Source: Podospora pseudocomata (lineage: Eukaryota; Ascomycota; Sordariomycetes; Sordariales; Podosporaceae). From it: a stretch of DNA of 64,000 nt. The position numbers and the translations under genes were made by a program. The DNA lies in contig NC_085887.1 in assembly GCF_035222375.1 (NCBI RefSeq), positions 2,517,501 to 2,581,500 on the forward strand, given 5' to 3'. Of this stretch, positions 12,737 through 23,338 are shown piece by piece (position 1 is the first letter of the stretch; each line of letters begins with the position of its first letter). A model generated the notes under the pieces. The model saw nothing but the letters and a program-made list of their open reading frames with translations, had not been told where the DNA came from and ran no database searches.

Positions 12737-13540
12737 CTAAAACCCAACCTCCCCCACAACCTCATACTCCTCCTCCCCCGTCTCCCCCCCCTCTCCATCC
12801 AAAACCTTTTTCGCCCCCATCTTACAAATAGCCACCCTTTCCACCCTCACATCCCTCATCCAGATCTGGTCCTCATACCGCTCGATAATATCCCCCGCCT
12901 TCTCCACTACCATCCTCTCTTTCCCATGTCTTCCCCTATGTCTCTGCTTATCCCGCCCCTTGACATAAACAGTATTCACAATCGTAGCGTGCAACAACAA
13001 CGGCCGGCCATCCTCCACCATCAACTTCTCCCCCTCTTCCCCAACCTGTAACAATCTTTCCCTGACAGACTCGCAAAACCTCTGAAGTGAACCAGTGAAG
13101 TTCTCATCCGTAGGCAGGGCGTACAAGACGGCGGTTTTCGGCAGCGGGTGCATGCTCTCCAGACCCTTAAGCGTAACCCTCGGCTGGTCTGGCTCACCCT
13201 CCTTTTTAACAGAACTCCACATCTCCCTCAAATTCAACCCAGCCAAAACAGATTTTGCCTTCTCCAGTCTACCCTCGCTCGGTGGTATGCTCGCGCCAGA
13301 ACGATCACCATTCACCAACGGCGACGGCGGCGGCGGGAAGCTGAAGATACCAAGTGTCAAATGTAGAGTCCCCAGAGGTCGAATAGCCGTCTCTGGTAGG
13401 GAAAACCCTTGCGGAGGGGGGAGCGTGACTTCTTCTTTGAAGGCGGAGAGCGAGGCGGCTAGTTGGGGGCGAGAGGTGGGTGTGACCAAGGGGATGCACA
13501 GAAAGTGCGTGGGTGGTGGCGGTTTGGGCCTGGGAGGCAT
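12737..13540 (-). CDS. 2H phosphoesterase, AKAP7/ASCC1-like, 267 aa
   Basis: This is a single-exon gene. The protein shows the two signature motifs of the 2H phosphoesterase superfamily: HLTLG near residue 60 and HATIVNT near residue 184. In this superfamily the two H-x-T/S motifs line the active site that acts on cyclic phosphates or 2'-5' linkages in RNA. Spacing and context (THFLCIPL at the start, FKEEV, then RPLGTLHLTLG) match the AKAP7-NLS/ASCC1 branch. A polybasic stretch (KGRDKQRHRGRHGKER) follows the second motif, and the C-terminus is Glu/Gly-rich. The start MPPRPKPPPP fits, as no better in-frame ATG is seen. No KH domain is visible, so it is shorter than ASCC1. The substrate is unknown; a role in RNA processing or repair is inferred from the family. 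Confidence 0.82.
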   Translation of the reverse strand: MPPRPKPPPPTHFLCIPLVTPTSRPQLAASLSAFKEEVTLPPPQGFSLPETAIRPLGTLHLTLGIFSFPPPPSPLVNGDRSGASIPPSEGRLEKAKSVLAGLNLREMWSSVKKEGEPDQPRVTLKGLESMHPLPKTAVLYALPTDENFTGSLQRFCESVRERLLQVGEEGEKLMVEDGRPLLLHATIVNTVYVKGRDKQRHRGRHGKERMVVEKAGDIIERYEDQIWMRDVRVERVAICKMGAKKVLDGEGGETGEEEYEVVGEVGF

Positions 13541-14431
13541 GGTGCTGGACTTTTCTTGAGCCGATGGACTGTCTATAGTCAGTTAGTTCGATCGGTATCT
13601 TGAGGGAGGGTAGTTTGAGTTCCTATAATTATATGCTCTGAGATTTTGTACCTTCGTGGGGCTGTCGTTGAGACCAAGCCAGGCTTAGTAGATCGGTGAG
13701 TGAGATTGGGGCCTAGCTTGCGACCCCGACCGGCCGGTGACTCAAATCTCCGCAATGGGAATAGAAGAGCCCAGGAATTTCCTTCGCTATACTCTTCTTC
13801 TTTTATTAGATGCTTTATTGAAACAGAGTAGAATGTAGATTTGACCAGGATCGGCACAAGTGTTGAAAAGCAACTTGCAGATGAAGTCAGAAGGAAAGAA
13901 CGATGGTCCGTGCACCACAGCTCATCCAACACACCCTGAACAATATGAGAAAGGTTTTGGTATTTACTACTCCATCCAGAGGTGATGCTGCTGTCGAATT
14001 TCACTTGTGCACTAACGAGAGCAACAAGTGGACCTGAGCAGCTTCAAGAATACAAAGTATAAACTTCTGAATCGAAGAACTGTGGACAATACCACTATCA
14101 CACCAAAGGCTACACCATAATGTCTGCTCCGTAGACATGCCACAGCTCTCATGCAACCCGCTGAAATCAAATGCAGTGCTTCCCTCTCACGCCGCTCCGC
14201 AAGCTACGATTGCTTTCCACAATACCCAGCACTAGCCAATCCGTGACCTAAAACGTGCTGTTCTTATTGAGAAAACTGCTCCTCCCCACCACTAGCTTTT
14301 GCTTCACGATGGGCCTGTTTTGGCCAACACATGATGGCCTCCCGCAAAGACAGTATAGACTATCGGTGCCGCCTCGACTCGAGATCGTTGCCGTCCATCG
14401 TTGTGTTGTCGAGAGACGGCATGTTGCCGTT
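13541..14431. other. Intergenic, no supported gene
   Basis: This spacer holds the upstream region of the phosphoesterase gene and the 3' flank of the HPT gene. An open frame at 13579-14004 on the minus strand has no recognisable domain or splice support. Confidence 0.5.
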
Positions 14432-15005
14432 TTATTCGGCTCCAAAGAATTTCTTCATCTGTTTCTCGAGCTCGGCTGTGTCGACTTTGGCGGCCTGGAG
14501 TGCCTCGGCGATCTTTTTTAAGCATACGTTCTCGTCCGGCTCAGACACTCCGTCGACCGTGAGCTTGTGTCCATATTGCTGCACAACTTGGCAGCTGTCC
14601 CGGATCTTGTTAAAACCAAGGGTGGCCGAGGATCCCTTCAGGAAGTGCCCCAGAGTAGAGAGTTCGTTAAGATCTCTGGAAGCTCTGCAAATCATGCTGT
14701 CAGTAAACGACACTCCTCTTGCGCTCCAGCCACGGATATAAACTTACAGAGCTTGATCCATCTTCTCGAAGGTGTCCTGTGCTTGCTCAAAGAAGTTGAT
14801 GACCAGTGGCTCACTGAAGTCCCTCTCATGGTCGCTCTCGTCCATTTCCAGGATCTGGGAGAAGATCGCATTGTCGACGTGGTCACCGAAGTCTGGCATG
14901 TTTGCGAAGTATACTTCGTCGTCCTGTAGTCCAGAAGCTGGGTTAGTATGGATCGCCTTGAGATGCGGACACATTACGGACCGAATCTTCGTCTGACTTG
15001 AGCAT
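14432..15005 (-). CDS. YPD1: Histidine phosphotransfer protein (Ypd1/HPT-1)
   Basis: HPt proteins relay phosphate from hybrid histidine kinases to response regulators (Ssk1 and Skn7 types), controlling the HOG/OS osmostress pathway; they act in cytosol and nucleus. The sequence shows the HPt core: ILEMDESDHERDFSEPLV and FFEQAQDTFEKMDQAL, followed after an intron by the phospho-acceptor motif LGHFLKGSSATLG (His at about residue 80). The C-terminal helix ends KKFFGAE. Exons 14748-14923 and 14432-14684 are clear; intron 14685-14747 has GTAAGT, CTGAC and TTGCAG. The first exon is less certain. From ATG 15005 the frame can join either with a GTCCGT donor to acceptor 14924 (150 aa) or with a GTAATG donor to the CCCAG upstream (156 aa). 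A start at the internal MPDFGD is a third option. Confidence 0.88.
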
Positions 15006-18000
15006 GGTGGCAAGGGGCAGTCAAGCTGTGCTCCGGAGCGGATATGCTTGTTACTGTGGAACGGGATGGAGGTATGCTGATAAGGAGCAAAGGGATAAAA
15101 AGACTGAAAGGGGAAACATGGGAGGCCAAGGACACACGGCTGTAGCCGCGCTGGCAGGGCCCGGCTCCTCTTAAGTACCGGGGAGCGCACCCTTGCAGGA
15201 GACAAAAGGAAGCGGAGGAAGCAGCCAGTGGTGGAGCGCGAGGATGAGGATGAGATTGGGGACGGGGTTCTTGGGTCTTGGGTGTATGCGTGTGAGAGGT
15301 GAGGCGGGGGATGGGCTTACAGGATGTCTCTAATAGCAACAAGGTCAGAAAGACGGCGACTGGTTCCAGAGGTTCCAAACAAGGGCGGCTGCACCACCAG
15401 GCTGCCCTAGTATGCACAAAAATACGTCTGGCAGCGGCGTACGAGGAAGGCCGTTGGCAGGGGTGAGGTTTTCGGGAACCTTATTATTTGCGCGTCAACG
15501 GAGAGTCCAGTGACTTTCTGAGTTTGGCTGCGGAGTGAGGGGTGGAGCCTCGAACTCGGCAGGATAATGTTCAACTCACCTTGAATCAACCACAGGGGGA
15601 GACAGAGAGGAGCGACGTGTGATACGGGCGAGGGTGGCTATGGCAGCTGGAGCTGATTCAGATAGTTAGAGATGGATGGCTCTTGTGACATGTATCCTGT
15701 GTGTGTGCGTGCGTGTGTGTGTGTGTGTGTATGCCCGAGAAAGGATCTGATGAAGGGCGAAATTTTATCCACGGCGGGGTTGAGGGGTCGGGTCGGAGCG
15801 AGGGGTCGAGGGGTAAAGGGGACTCTTGATGGTACCGGGAGAGCCCTCGCGGCCCCGGCACAGGAATGGATAGGAAAGAGGAGAGCGTGACTGACTATTT
15901 TACGACAAGACCTGTAGGGATCCAGGAGTGGAGGGCGGACGCGGGCGGGGAGGGGAGGTTGGAGGTTGGTGGTGTAAAGGCTTGTCTGTCCAGCTGGCAC
16001 TCTGTAGAGCGGCGCCGGCAACGTAGGAGCAAGGTATTAAAGGGTGGTAAAGTAGATGATAGGTAGGTTGGGTGTCCTGCTGGTGGAGAAGAGGGTGGGC
16101 ATAAGATCCGGCACGACAGTTAATAAATAGCGTTGCCAAAACGGGTGGCAGTCTGGCCGCAACCCAGTGAAAAAGCTAATCGCACACAAGCAATAGGTAA
16201 TTCAGCACCGCGGCACCTCGCTCAGCTCTCAGCCAAGACACATCCATTAGCTTCTCTTTGTCCCTTGACCGTCTTGAGCCAGCTATTACTGTATCTACAA
16301 GCAAGATGGCCTATTTCACGCACTTTCTTCGCGATCGTTCTGTCTGGTTTGCTTTTGCCAGCGCTGCCCCCCGTAGCTGTCTCAACAAGTCGGACGGGAA
16401 TTTGCAGGTGCTTGGGGGTTCCTGGGCCAGACGTCACTTCCGTTTTGAGGTGCAGAGGTGCAGCGGTGGTGACGCGGGTGACGCAAGGGTACTGGCACCA
16501 ACGACCCAGCCCAGGTACGGAGTAATACCTACTGTGTCTGGCGAGATCGCAGCATTTCGGACTGGATCTGGTGTCTGTCGCTGCTCTGGAAATTGCAAAT
16601 CATGGGAGAATTGATCTAGAAAGCCGATTGCTCATGCAGGCACAGATTCAGACGGAGGGGAAACAACCTGCTGTGCTTTCCAGGTCCAGCAGACAGGTAC
16701 ACTACCTCTCCTTGCCATTCTTGTTGAGGTTCCGCAGGTAGGGGTCCACCCACTAATTATTGCTAAAACGAGGTTAGTCTCGACACTCAACCCCGCAGTC
16801 GTCATGGCTCCCCAATTGGGTTCTCGTAGCACACACTGGGCGCACCTGTACTCGAGAATAATGGCTTCCATTTGTGCGCGTGTGGCCATCAATCACCACA
16901 CATCCACATTATCTTGCTCCATCCCGTATCTAGAGATTTAGAAACTGTTTATTTCCACCGTTCCAAAGTCATATAAACGCCCCAAAAATTGTCCGGATTA
17001 CCTTCCAGTGGCAGGCAGATATGGACGATAACCCCCAATCCAGACACAGCTCGGTACCACCCCTCATCGGTTAGACTCTTCATCGGTTTCCTCATGCACA
17101 AGGTGCCTTCCATTCCAGGGTTCAAACTTGAACCGAACTGGGCCCGTGCGCTGATCTGTGCCAGCAACACGGGAAACGCTGACAAGGATTTAGGAATTCT
17201 ATTATCTTTCGATTTTCATCTGATGGAATTCATCTGTGTGATAAATTCCACTGCAAGTATTTCTCCCATTTCATTTTTCTCTCTTGTCTGTTTTTTTATT
17301 GCCTACAATAAGCGTCTTTTCCAATACCATCGCGGGGCTCGACGTCAAGCGAGGGTGACCTTCCCATACGACACGGTACCACAGCTCAAGAGGTCAGTCT
17401 GGCTTCAGCAAGTGACGCAAGAATGAGCTGATCACGACTCTGCTCCCCCGTGGCGTGACCCGGTGGTGCTCATATTTTTTAATGCGGCCTCTTCTCCCAC
17501 TTATCTCTCGTTGGCGACGACGATGCAGCATATCGAGCAGGCCCATATGGTCCCATGCCGCTGACCGTGATTCGACACGGAAGGTCAAAAGGACGCTTCG
17601 AAAGACTTGAATCTGGCTGCAGACCGACAAATGCAGGGTCCAGGCCGATCTGTCACAACCCCTCTCTCGGCGTGGGCTTTTGATAGACGGTACCCCTCAA
17701 TGCCCTCTCCCTTGGGTGCCTTATCGGACTGGACCGGACAAACACCCAGTAAGAGGCGATGCATGCGATGGAAGGACCGGATCTTTGGAAGAAACACCAC
17801 TCTGCCAGAATCGCGGAAATCTGGACGGTACTCCGGGGCACAAACTCGACACATTCCTGCTGTGTAACGATGCTCAGCACCACCACGAGAACCTGCTGGT
17901 GAGCGATGTCATCGACAAAGCGGTGGATACAAGCAATATCGCTAACCAACAACGAATCCACCGGAGAAAACACATCGTGGAGTAGCGGGTCTAGATGCTG

Positions 18001-18659
18001 TCGCCCCCTTACTCAGTCGACAAGAGGAGTCACGGAATGAAAGGTCTCGACAGGAGCACCTCGACGGTGGTTGAATCTCATAACCCCACCAAATTTCGAC
18101 AGCCAATCATTAGATGGGGTCCCTCCACAATAGGCTCTTGGCAAGTGGGGCCAGAGGCAGTTCGTCTCAACAACGACGTCATTCCGCCAAGTGTCGTCAT
18201 TGGGAGCACGAGTACCCGGCCCCATGCAAGGATTCCCTGACCAACTTTCCATTGGAGCCCAAAAACGTTTTGTCGACCGTTTGCATCGTGTGCGAGTTTT
18301 CCAGCGGATCGGTGGGGAGCCACGAGTGCTTTTATCGAGGATATCCATTTCCACCACCCACATCCCTCGTCTCTTTTGATACCGCAAGAATTTCCAAACT
18401 AGGCCGAGTTGTTTCAACGACAACATGTAGTGTAGTCACGATGCCGTATCAGAGAGGTGGTTGGTGGGATGCCAGTCCCTACACAATGCCGCAGTAGTTC
18501 CGACAGCCCGGATATCGGCACCGCCTGCATCTTTCTTCGGAGGAGGTGCTGGCTCGGCATCACACACGGCCAACAACACCACAATTATTACACCGCATGA
18601 GCATATTTTTCGGAGGCTAGTTGAGACTGGTGATCGTTTTCTACCCTTTCCATTTTTGA
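15006..18659. other. Intergenic, no supported gene
   Basis: The stretch begins with the upstream region of the HPT gene and contains a GT-repeat near 15699-15731. A short minus-strand reading (16702-16752, WVDPYLRNLNKNGKER) after a plausible splice acceptor may be the end of a small protein, but no upstream exon could be fixed. Overlapping open frames at 17585-18426 on both strands have no recognised domain. Confidence 0.4.
15699..15731. repeat. GT dinucleotide microsatellite
   Basis: GT repeats interrupted by two GC units are read directly from the sequence. The tract lies in a non-coding region upstream of the HPT gene. Confidence 0.9.
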
Positions 18660-19706
18660 TTATTCTATACTAGATCTCCGTACACCAACGGGAGCCAAGG
18701 CCGGGACGCCTGCACGTCTTCCGCAACAAAACGGAGGCTGGGAGCGCCCGCGGAATCCCGTCAACTGCAACTTCAGGTGCTTCCTTGCGTGCGACCGCCC
18801 GAATCGGCGGTCACACCATCATCGGAGCCGGACAGTGCTCCTGAGTTAGCTCCACAGATTCAGATGCAATGTGCCCTGACTGAGTAGTGATATAGAACGT
18901 GCCTCAGGCGTTGCCTGTGAGCCAACCTTTGAACCTGTCAGCCGTCCACACAGTGCTGATTCGCTTCGGTCTGACGACGAGGACCAGATCGTGGCTTTGG
19001 AATCTTCGTCAGCTCCCATAGCAAGGGCATTGGCCAGCTCTGAGCTAGTTAAATGCGGCCCTTTTCAGCTCATCTAATATCGTCTTGTCGCACTCAGGCG
19101 CCCGAAACATGTTCCAGGCGGACGGGTTTGAACGCCGCTGACAGAAAGAGCCGCTCTGAGCGACGATATCTATATCAACCGCCAAGGCTTCCTTGTAGTG
19201 TAATGATGACGTCCGTCCTCCACGAAACCCGAGACTCCCGGCCAGCATGCTCTATGGATGTACATATTCCTTCGAGACACTTCTATCAATCCTTCGCTCA
19301 AGTTGTGCATCGGCGTGTCTTGGGTGTCTTGAGCAGCAGGACCTTTCGTTCCGGGGCTGTTGTTTGATCGAAGCGCCTCAGGCGCTAGACTACAGTATCT
19401 AGTATTTTCATGCTCGGACGACTTCATCTCGATAAGTGTCAGTCATTCTCGCGTTCGGGAAATGTGTACTCGGATATCGAAGAAACGGGCACCAGTGACG
19501 ACAGCCTCCTGGGCGCGCCGTCTGTCCCCAATTCTGCCGTCCCAGCAAAAAAACTGCTCAACACCATCACAGAAAGTAAGTCGATCAGTAATATCGGACC
19601 GGGAAGCTTCCGCTGCAAGTTTCAACCCCACGGCGAGAGAGCAAAAGTTCATGACTTGTTGGTTTTCCTAGAAAAAGGGCGCGGAATAGTGGTACATACA
19701 GAGTGA
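18660..19706 (+). pseudogene. Possible decayed or unresolved coding locus
   Basis: Several protein-like stretches follow one another on the plus strand but in shifting frames with stops between them. They are PPESAVTPSSEPDSAPEL near 18795; SDDEDQIVALESSSAPIARA near 18975; LSSSNIVLSHSGARNMFQAD near 19070; ALSDDIYINRQGFLVV near 19155; and SDIEETGTSDDSLLGAPS near 19475, which runs to a stop at 19706. Their composition (Ser, Asp, Glu, Ala) resembles real fungal coding sequence more than the flanks do. I found no splice solution that joins them, which suggests a frameshifted remnant, but an unrecognised multi-exon gene cannot be excluded. No family is recognised. Confidence 0.25.
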
Positions 19707-21027
19707 GAAAGTTCAGAGACATGTCAAGCCAGCCCCCCTTGTTTGACACCGTGTTTTTTTCCTGTTTCCCTCCCTCAATCTGAGCGTTCTAGACCCTCGA
19801 CTTGCATAGGGGACTGCATCGTGACACTCCCAAAACCTGTTTTTTTGCGTCAGGACTACATACGTACATATCAGCAGTGCGGTCCGGCCGGCTTTTTTTT
19901 CCTCCTCACCACCAACGCACGCACTAATGGGTGAAAAAAAAGGAGCCTATCATGGCGATGGTACCCAAGAGATTAAAGCGTTTTTGGGTTTGGTTCAAAT
20001 CTTGGCACTAAGAGAGAGTATTGGAAGACAGACACAACAGGATGGGATGGGATTATAAGCAAAGCTAGAAGATTCCATGTTTAGAGAATCGGGTTGCGAA
20101 TGTTCGTTCTCCCGAGAAACACCATCGTGTCCCGAAATATTTCTATCGTGAAACAAGATACCTAACCGGCGGGCGGGTTTACATAAGGTACATATCAACA
20201 ATCTTCTGATACCAAGATTTCCAAGACTACCAAGACTTGTTTGGTTAACACAAAGAACCTTCTTTTTTTTGGGGGGGGGTGGGTTGGTGCTGTCGGGGGG
20301 CAGCTGATTTAATAGACATTTTCTATATCTAGCTACATGTAAAAACCATATCTTTCTCTTTGCTCGCTTCCAAATTTGGGGGGAAACATGTTGTAAAATG
20401 ACATTCATTAAGTGGGTATAGAAATTTCTGGGAACAGTTCCTTCATGCAAGCCCACTGTTCTAGGCTGGGGATGTTGCCGGTCTTGTAAGCGGTTATCAC
20501 TCCGTGTATCTCTTGGACTGTTGCTCTTGAGAGGAAAAAGGCTCCCCGGAATGTGCAATCGCAGTGCAGCGGCACAAGATAAGAAGAGAGAGGTTTGTTG
20601 TTGGGGGTCCTCAGTCAGCCGCCGGCCTGACTAAACCAGTACCGGGAGCATCGTCTTTTTGCCTTAGCCATATCGTGGTTGTGTTTGGGAGGGCTCCCAA
20701 GAGGCAATCCCGTTCAACTGAACTCTCCAGCCATTGATATGGACTGGATAGCAGTTTCGAAGGTCGACATGCGTGCCAACCACAAGGCCAACCAGCGCCC
20801 TGGAATGACATACACTTCACAAATCCTGCCCTGATATAAGCAGAGGAAAATTTGCAAAACTCCAAAGCCAATAACCAGCAGAAAAAGAGAGTAGGGTATG
20901 TGAAGATGCCAGGGTAAAAAACTCGAAGCCACAATTGCTACCTGGCAAGCTTGACAAACGTAAAGACAGGTATGGCACAACACGGACCAACGCCATGTCT
21001 CTTGCACATTCTAACAAGCCACTCTTC
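19707..21027. other. Intergenic, 3' flank of the DUF3984-type gene
   Basis: The region contains a T8-G9 homopolymer junction at 20263-20279 and several T-rich stretches. Minus-strand open frames at 19995-20558 and 20611-21050 lack domains and probably belong to the 3' flank of the gene ending at 21028. Confidence 0.45.
20263..20279. repeat. T8-G9 homopolymer junction
   Basis: A run of eight T is followed directly by nine G, read directly from the sequence. A second, longer T/G junction lies at about 54481-54511. Confidence 0.85.
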
Positions 21028-22308
21028 TCAAAGCAATACCTTCGAAGCAACGGTCAACAACCAAGCAGCATCATGCCAGCCACCCTCATTCTCCTTCGGC
21101 GGCGGGATACTTTCATCCACCATCGTCTTCATATTCTGCCCCTCCAGTCTCCTCAAGCATGACACCCTCCTCTCCATCTCATGCCCTGATCCCTCCCCAT
21201 CCGTCGTCTCCCCATCATAATCATCCTCCGACTCCTCCTCATCGTCCTCCTCAACAGCAAAAAGCTTCACACCGAGCACATGGCCAAACCAAGACCCTAC
21301 ACCCCCGTTCCCAGTCCCCTTCACCAGCTTCCTCACGTACGCCTCATCTTCTGCCCCATCACCCGTGACAAACTCAGCTTCATCCACAATGTAATTTTCT
21401 AGCTCCTCGTCGAAATTGACAAAATCCGGACCGGCAATCTCGTCGTCAGGGTTCTCCGCCACAGGAGTTGACCCCGACCCATTAGAGTTGAAGTAATCCT
21501 CCACAAAGGTTGTCATCCTATGGCTGCTCCCGCCTGGCGTCATAGACCCAACCCGGGAGTGAGATCTGCTCCTAAAGCGGCTGTAGGCCGGGGAGGAGAT
21601 GTTATCATCGTTGCCGTCAAGATGGACACTGCTTCTCCTAGAGGCGTGACGGGATAGGTGACGGGGGGTGTGCCGAGAGCCATAAACCAGCTCTTCTCTT
21701 TCCCTTGCGAGTTCCCGCTCAAAGGCTTCGTCTTCGGCGTCTTGAGGAGAGTGACCAGCCAAGGATGTAGACGAGGCGCGGGTGGAGAGCCAGGCTTGGC
21801 CTTTGGATTCCCGGGTTTCGAGGGAGATGATGGAGCCGCAGCGGAGGAGCCAGTCCGAGTCGGAGCGGTCGGTTTGTCTCAGCTGGTTTGGGTGGTGGGA
21901 GGAGCGGTGGCGTGGGGTGGTGGGGGAAGTGTGGAGGGAGGTTGAGCTTTGGCGATGGGAGGCACGGGACTGGTTGTGGGGGAGGTGGGAGGAGGATTTC
22001 GATTTTGCGAGGGAGACTGAGGATCGGGACTTGCGGGCGCCGGAGACGGAGGCGGAGCGGTTGTTGGGACCCGGGGAGCGGGAGAGGAGACGGGGGGTGG
22101 TAGGGGCGGATTTGCCTTGGAGGTAGGAGTAGGAGGTTACTGTTGGGGGAGCGGAGGTTGGGGTGGTGAGATCGTTGTCGTCGAGGATATCGTGGGCATC
22201 GTGAATAGGGAGTTTGGAGGTTAGAGGCGCGAGGGAGAGGTGGGTGAGGTTACCCGAAGATCGGGACTTGCGCCTGAAGGAAGAGTGTTGATTGTAGGCG
22301 ACGTCCAT
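21028..22308 (-). CDS. DUF3984-type fungal protein, 426 aa
   Basis: This is a single-exon gene from ATG 22308. The protein is Ser/Arg-rich over its first 240 residues. It carries motifs I associate with the fungal DUF3984 family: YSYLQGKSAPTTPRLLSRSP near residue 60 and ASVSGARKSRSSVSLAKSKS following. A charged helix (EDEAFERELAREREELVYGSR) sits near residue 195. The C-terminal third holds GPDFVNFDEELENYIVDEAE, a short ordered part (SWFGHVLGVKLFAVEEDD), an acidic tract and the end GGWHDAAWLLTVASKVLL. Many SP, TP and RxxS sites suggest phosphorylation. No catalytic domain or membrane span is visible, and the function is unknown. The family call rests on memory of motif style and was not searched. 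Confidence 0.78.
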   Translation of the reverse strand: MDVAYNQHSSFRRKSRSSGNLTHLSLAPLTSKLPIHDAHDILDDNDLTTPTSAPPTVTSYSYLQGKSAPTTPRLLSRSPGPNNRSASVSGARKSRSSVSLAKSKSSSHLPHNQSRASHRQSSTSLHTSPTTPRHRSSHHPNQLRQTDRSDSDWLLRCGSIISLETRESKGQAWLSTRASSTSLAGHSPQDAEDEAFERELAREREELVYGSRHTPRHLSRHASRRSSVHLDGNDDNISSPAYSRFRSRSHSRVGSMTPGGSSHRMTTFVEDYFNSNGSGSTPVAENPDDEIAGPDFVNFDEELENYIVDEAEFVTGDGAEDEAYVRKLVKGTGNGGVGSWFGHVLGVKLFAVEEDDEEESEDDYDGETTDGEGSGHEMERRVSCLRRLEGQNMKTMVDESIPPPKENEGGWHDAAWLLTVASKVLL

Positions 22309-23338
22309 GTTTTTGTTGGGGTAATGAGCTGTCGTCGTCTTCTAGCTGTCTAGTGGGTAGGTTATTAGAAGGCAATGGGAAGGCAAGAAAACGAACGTTG
22401 AATAACAACGAGTGAGAGAGAAGGGTGGAGTTTACCCCAGACTCCAGAAGCAAGTGATATATGAAGCAATTAAGTAGTTTCACAGTCGGGCGGTCAGTTG
22501 TCGGTGGTGGTGCGATTGGAAGGATGGGAAAGCTCTATCCCTTGTTTGTGGCACCCTGCAGGCCTGATTCCTCAACAATTGCTGGCTTTCAAAGCTCTGG
22601 AACGCGTCCGGTTGTGGTAGGGCGAGTTCTGATTCGCCCGTTTATTTAGAGCAATGGCCACCGCCACTGAAGCTTGAACGCCCTGGCAAAGGTACCAGCG
22701 ACTTTTTAGTGGGAAATATTTTCCCGCGGTGTGCCGCTAAAGCAAGGCGGACTGTTTGGTACCCCGGTACAAGGCAAGCCACAGCCAATGGCCGACCCCG
22801 CAGCTAAGCGCACTGACTCTAACATTTCGAGGCTGGTCAAACCCTAGGCTCTCGAAAGCTTCAGTCTATGGAGGGGCATAGAGGGGCTATCAGCCATCAG
22901 TGTCATTGACTCTCTAGAACGGTGGTGATCTTTTCGAGAAGGACAAGCTTGTGAATAACCTTGAGACATCGAGTCACTCGGTCAAACTTGGCAGACGGAT
23001 ATCAAAGGCTGAAAAACACCGACAAAAATCAGCTAACTCGAGCTGCATGAGCATAGGCTTGAGCCCCTCGACTTACATACACACTACAACTCTTTTAAAA
23101 TTTTCAGTCGCTTTTTTATTCACATTTTGCCACTTTTTCACTACGGAAATAGACGAGTGCTACCCTTCTGAACTACCCACTTCGTCCGCTCTCAGCTCTC
23201 ACCACCTGGGCACCGGTGGCCGCCGAAAAGTCCCGAAAGAAGCTATATCCTGATAATGATCGCACCACTACGGTGCTAAAACCAGCGATTGACTCATACC
23301 CAAAACTCATACCAAGAAAAGAGTTTTGACCGGACGAG
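22309..23338. other. Divergent intergenic region
   Basis: This 1-kb spacer lies between the divergently transcribed DUF3984-type gene and ELP1, so it should hold both promoters. I see no further gene. Short T-rich tracts occur near 23090-23140. Confidence 0.55.

Noticed and set aside
17585-18426. Overlapping open frames resembling a decayed HET-type protein
   Set aside because: I looked for HET-domain motifs in all minus frames and found none that is convincing.
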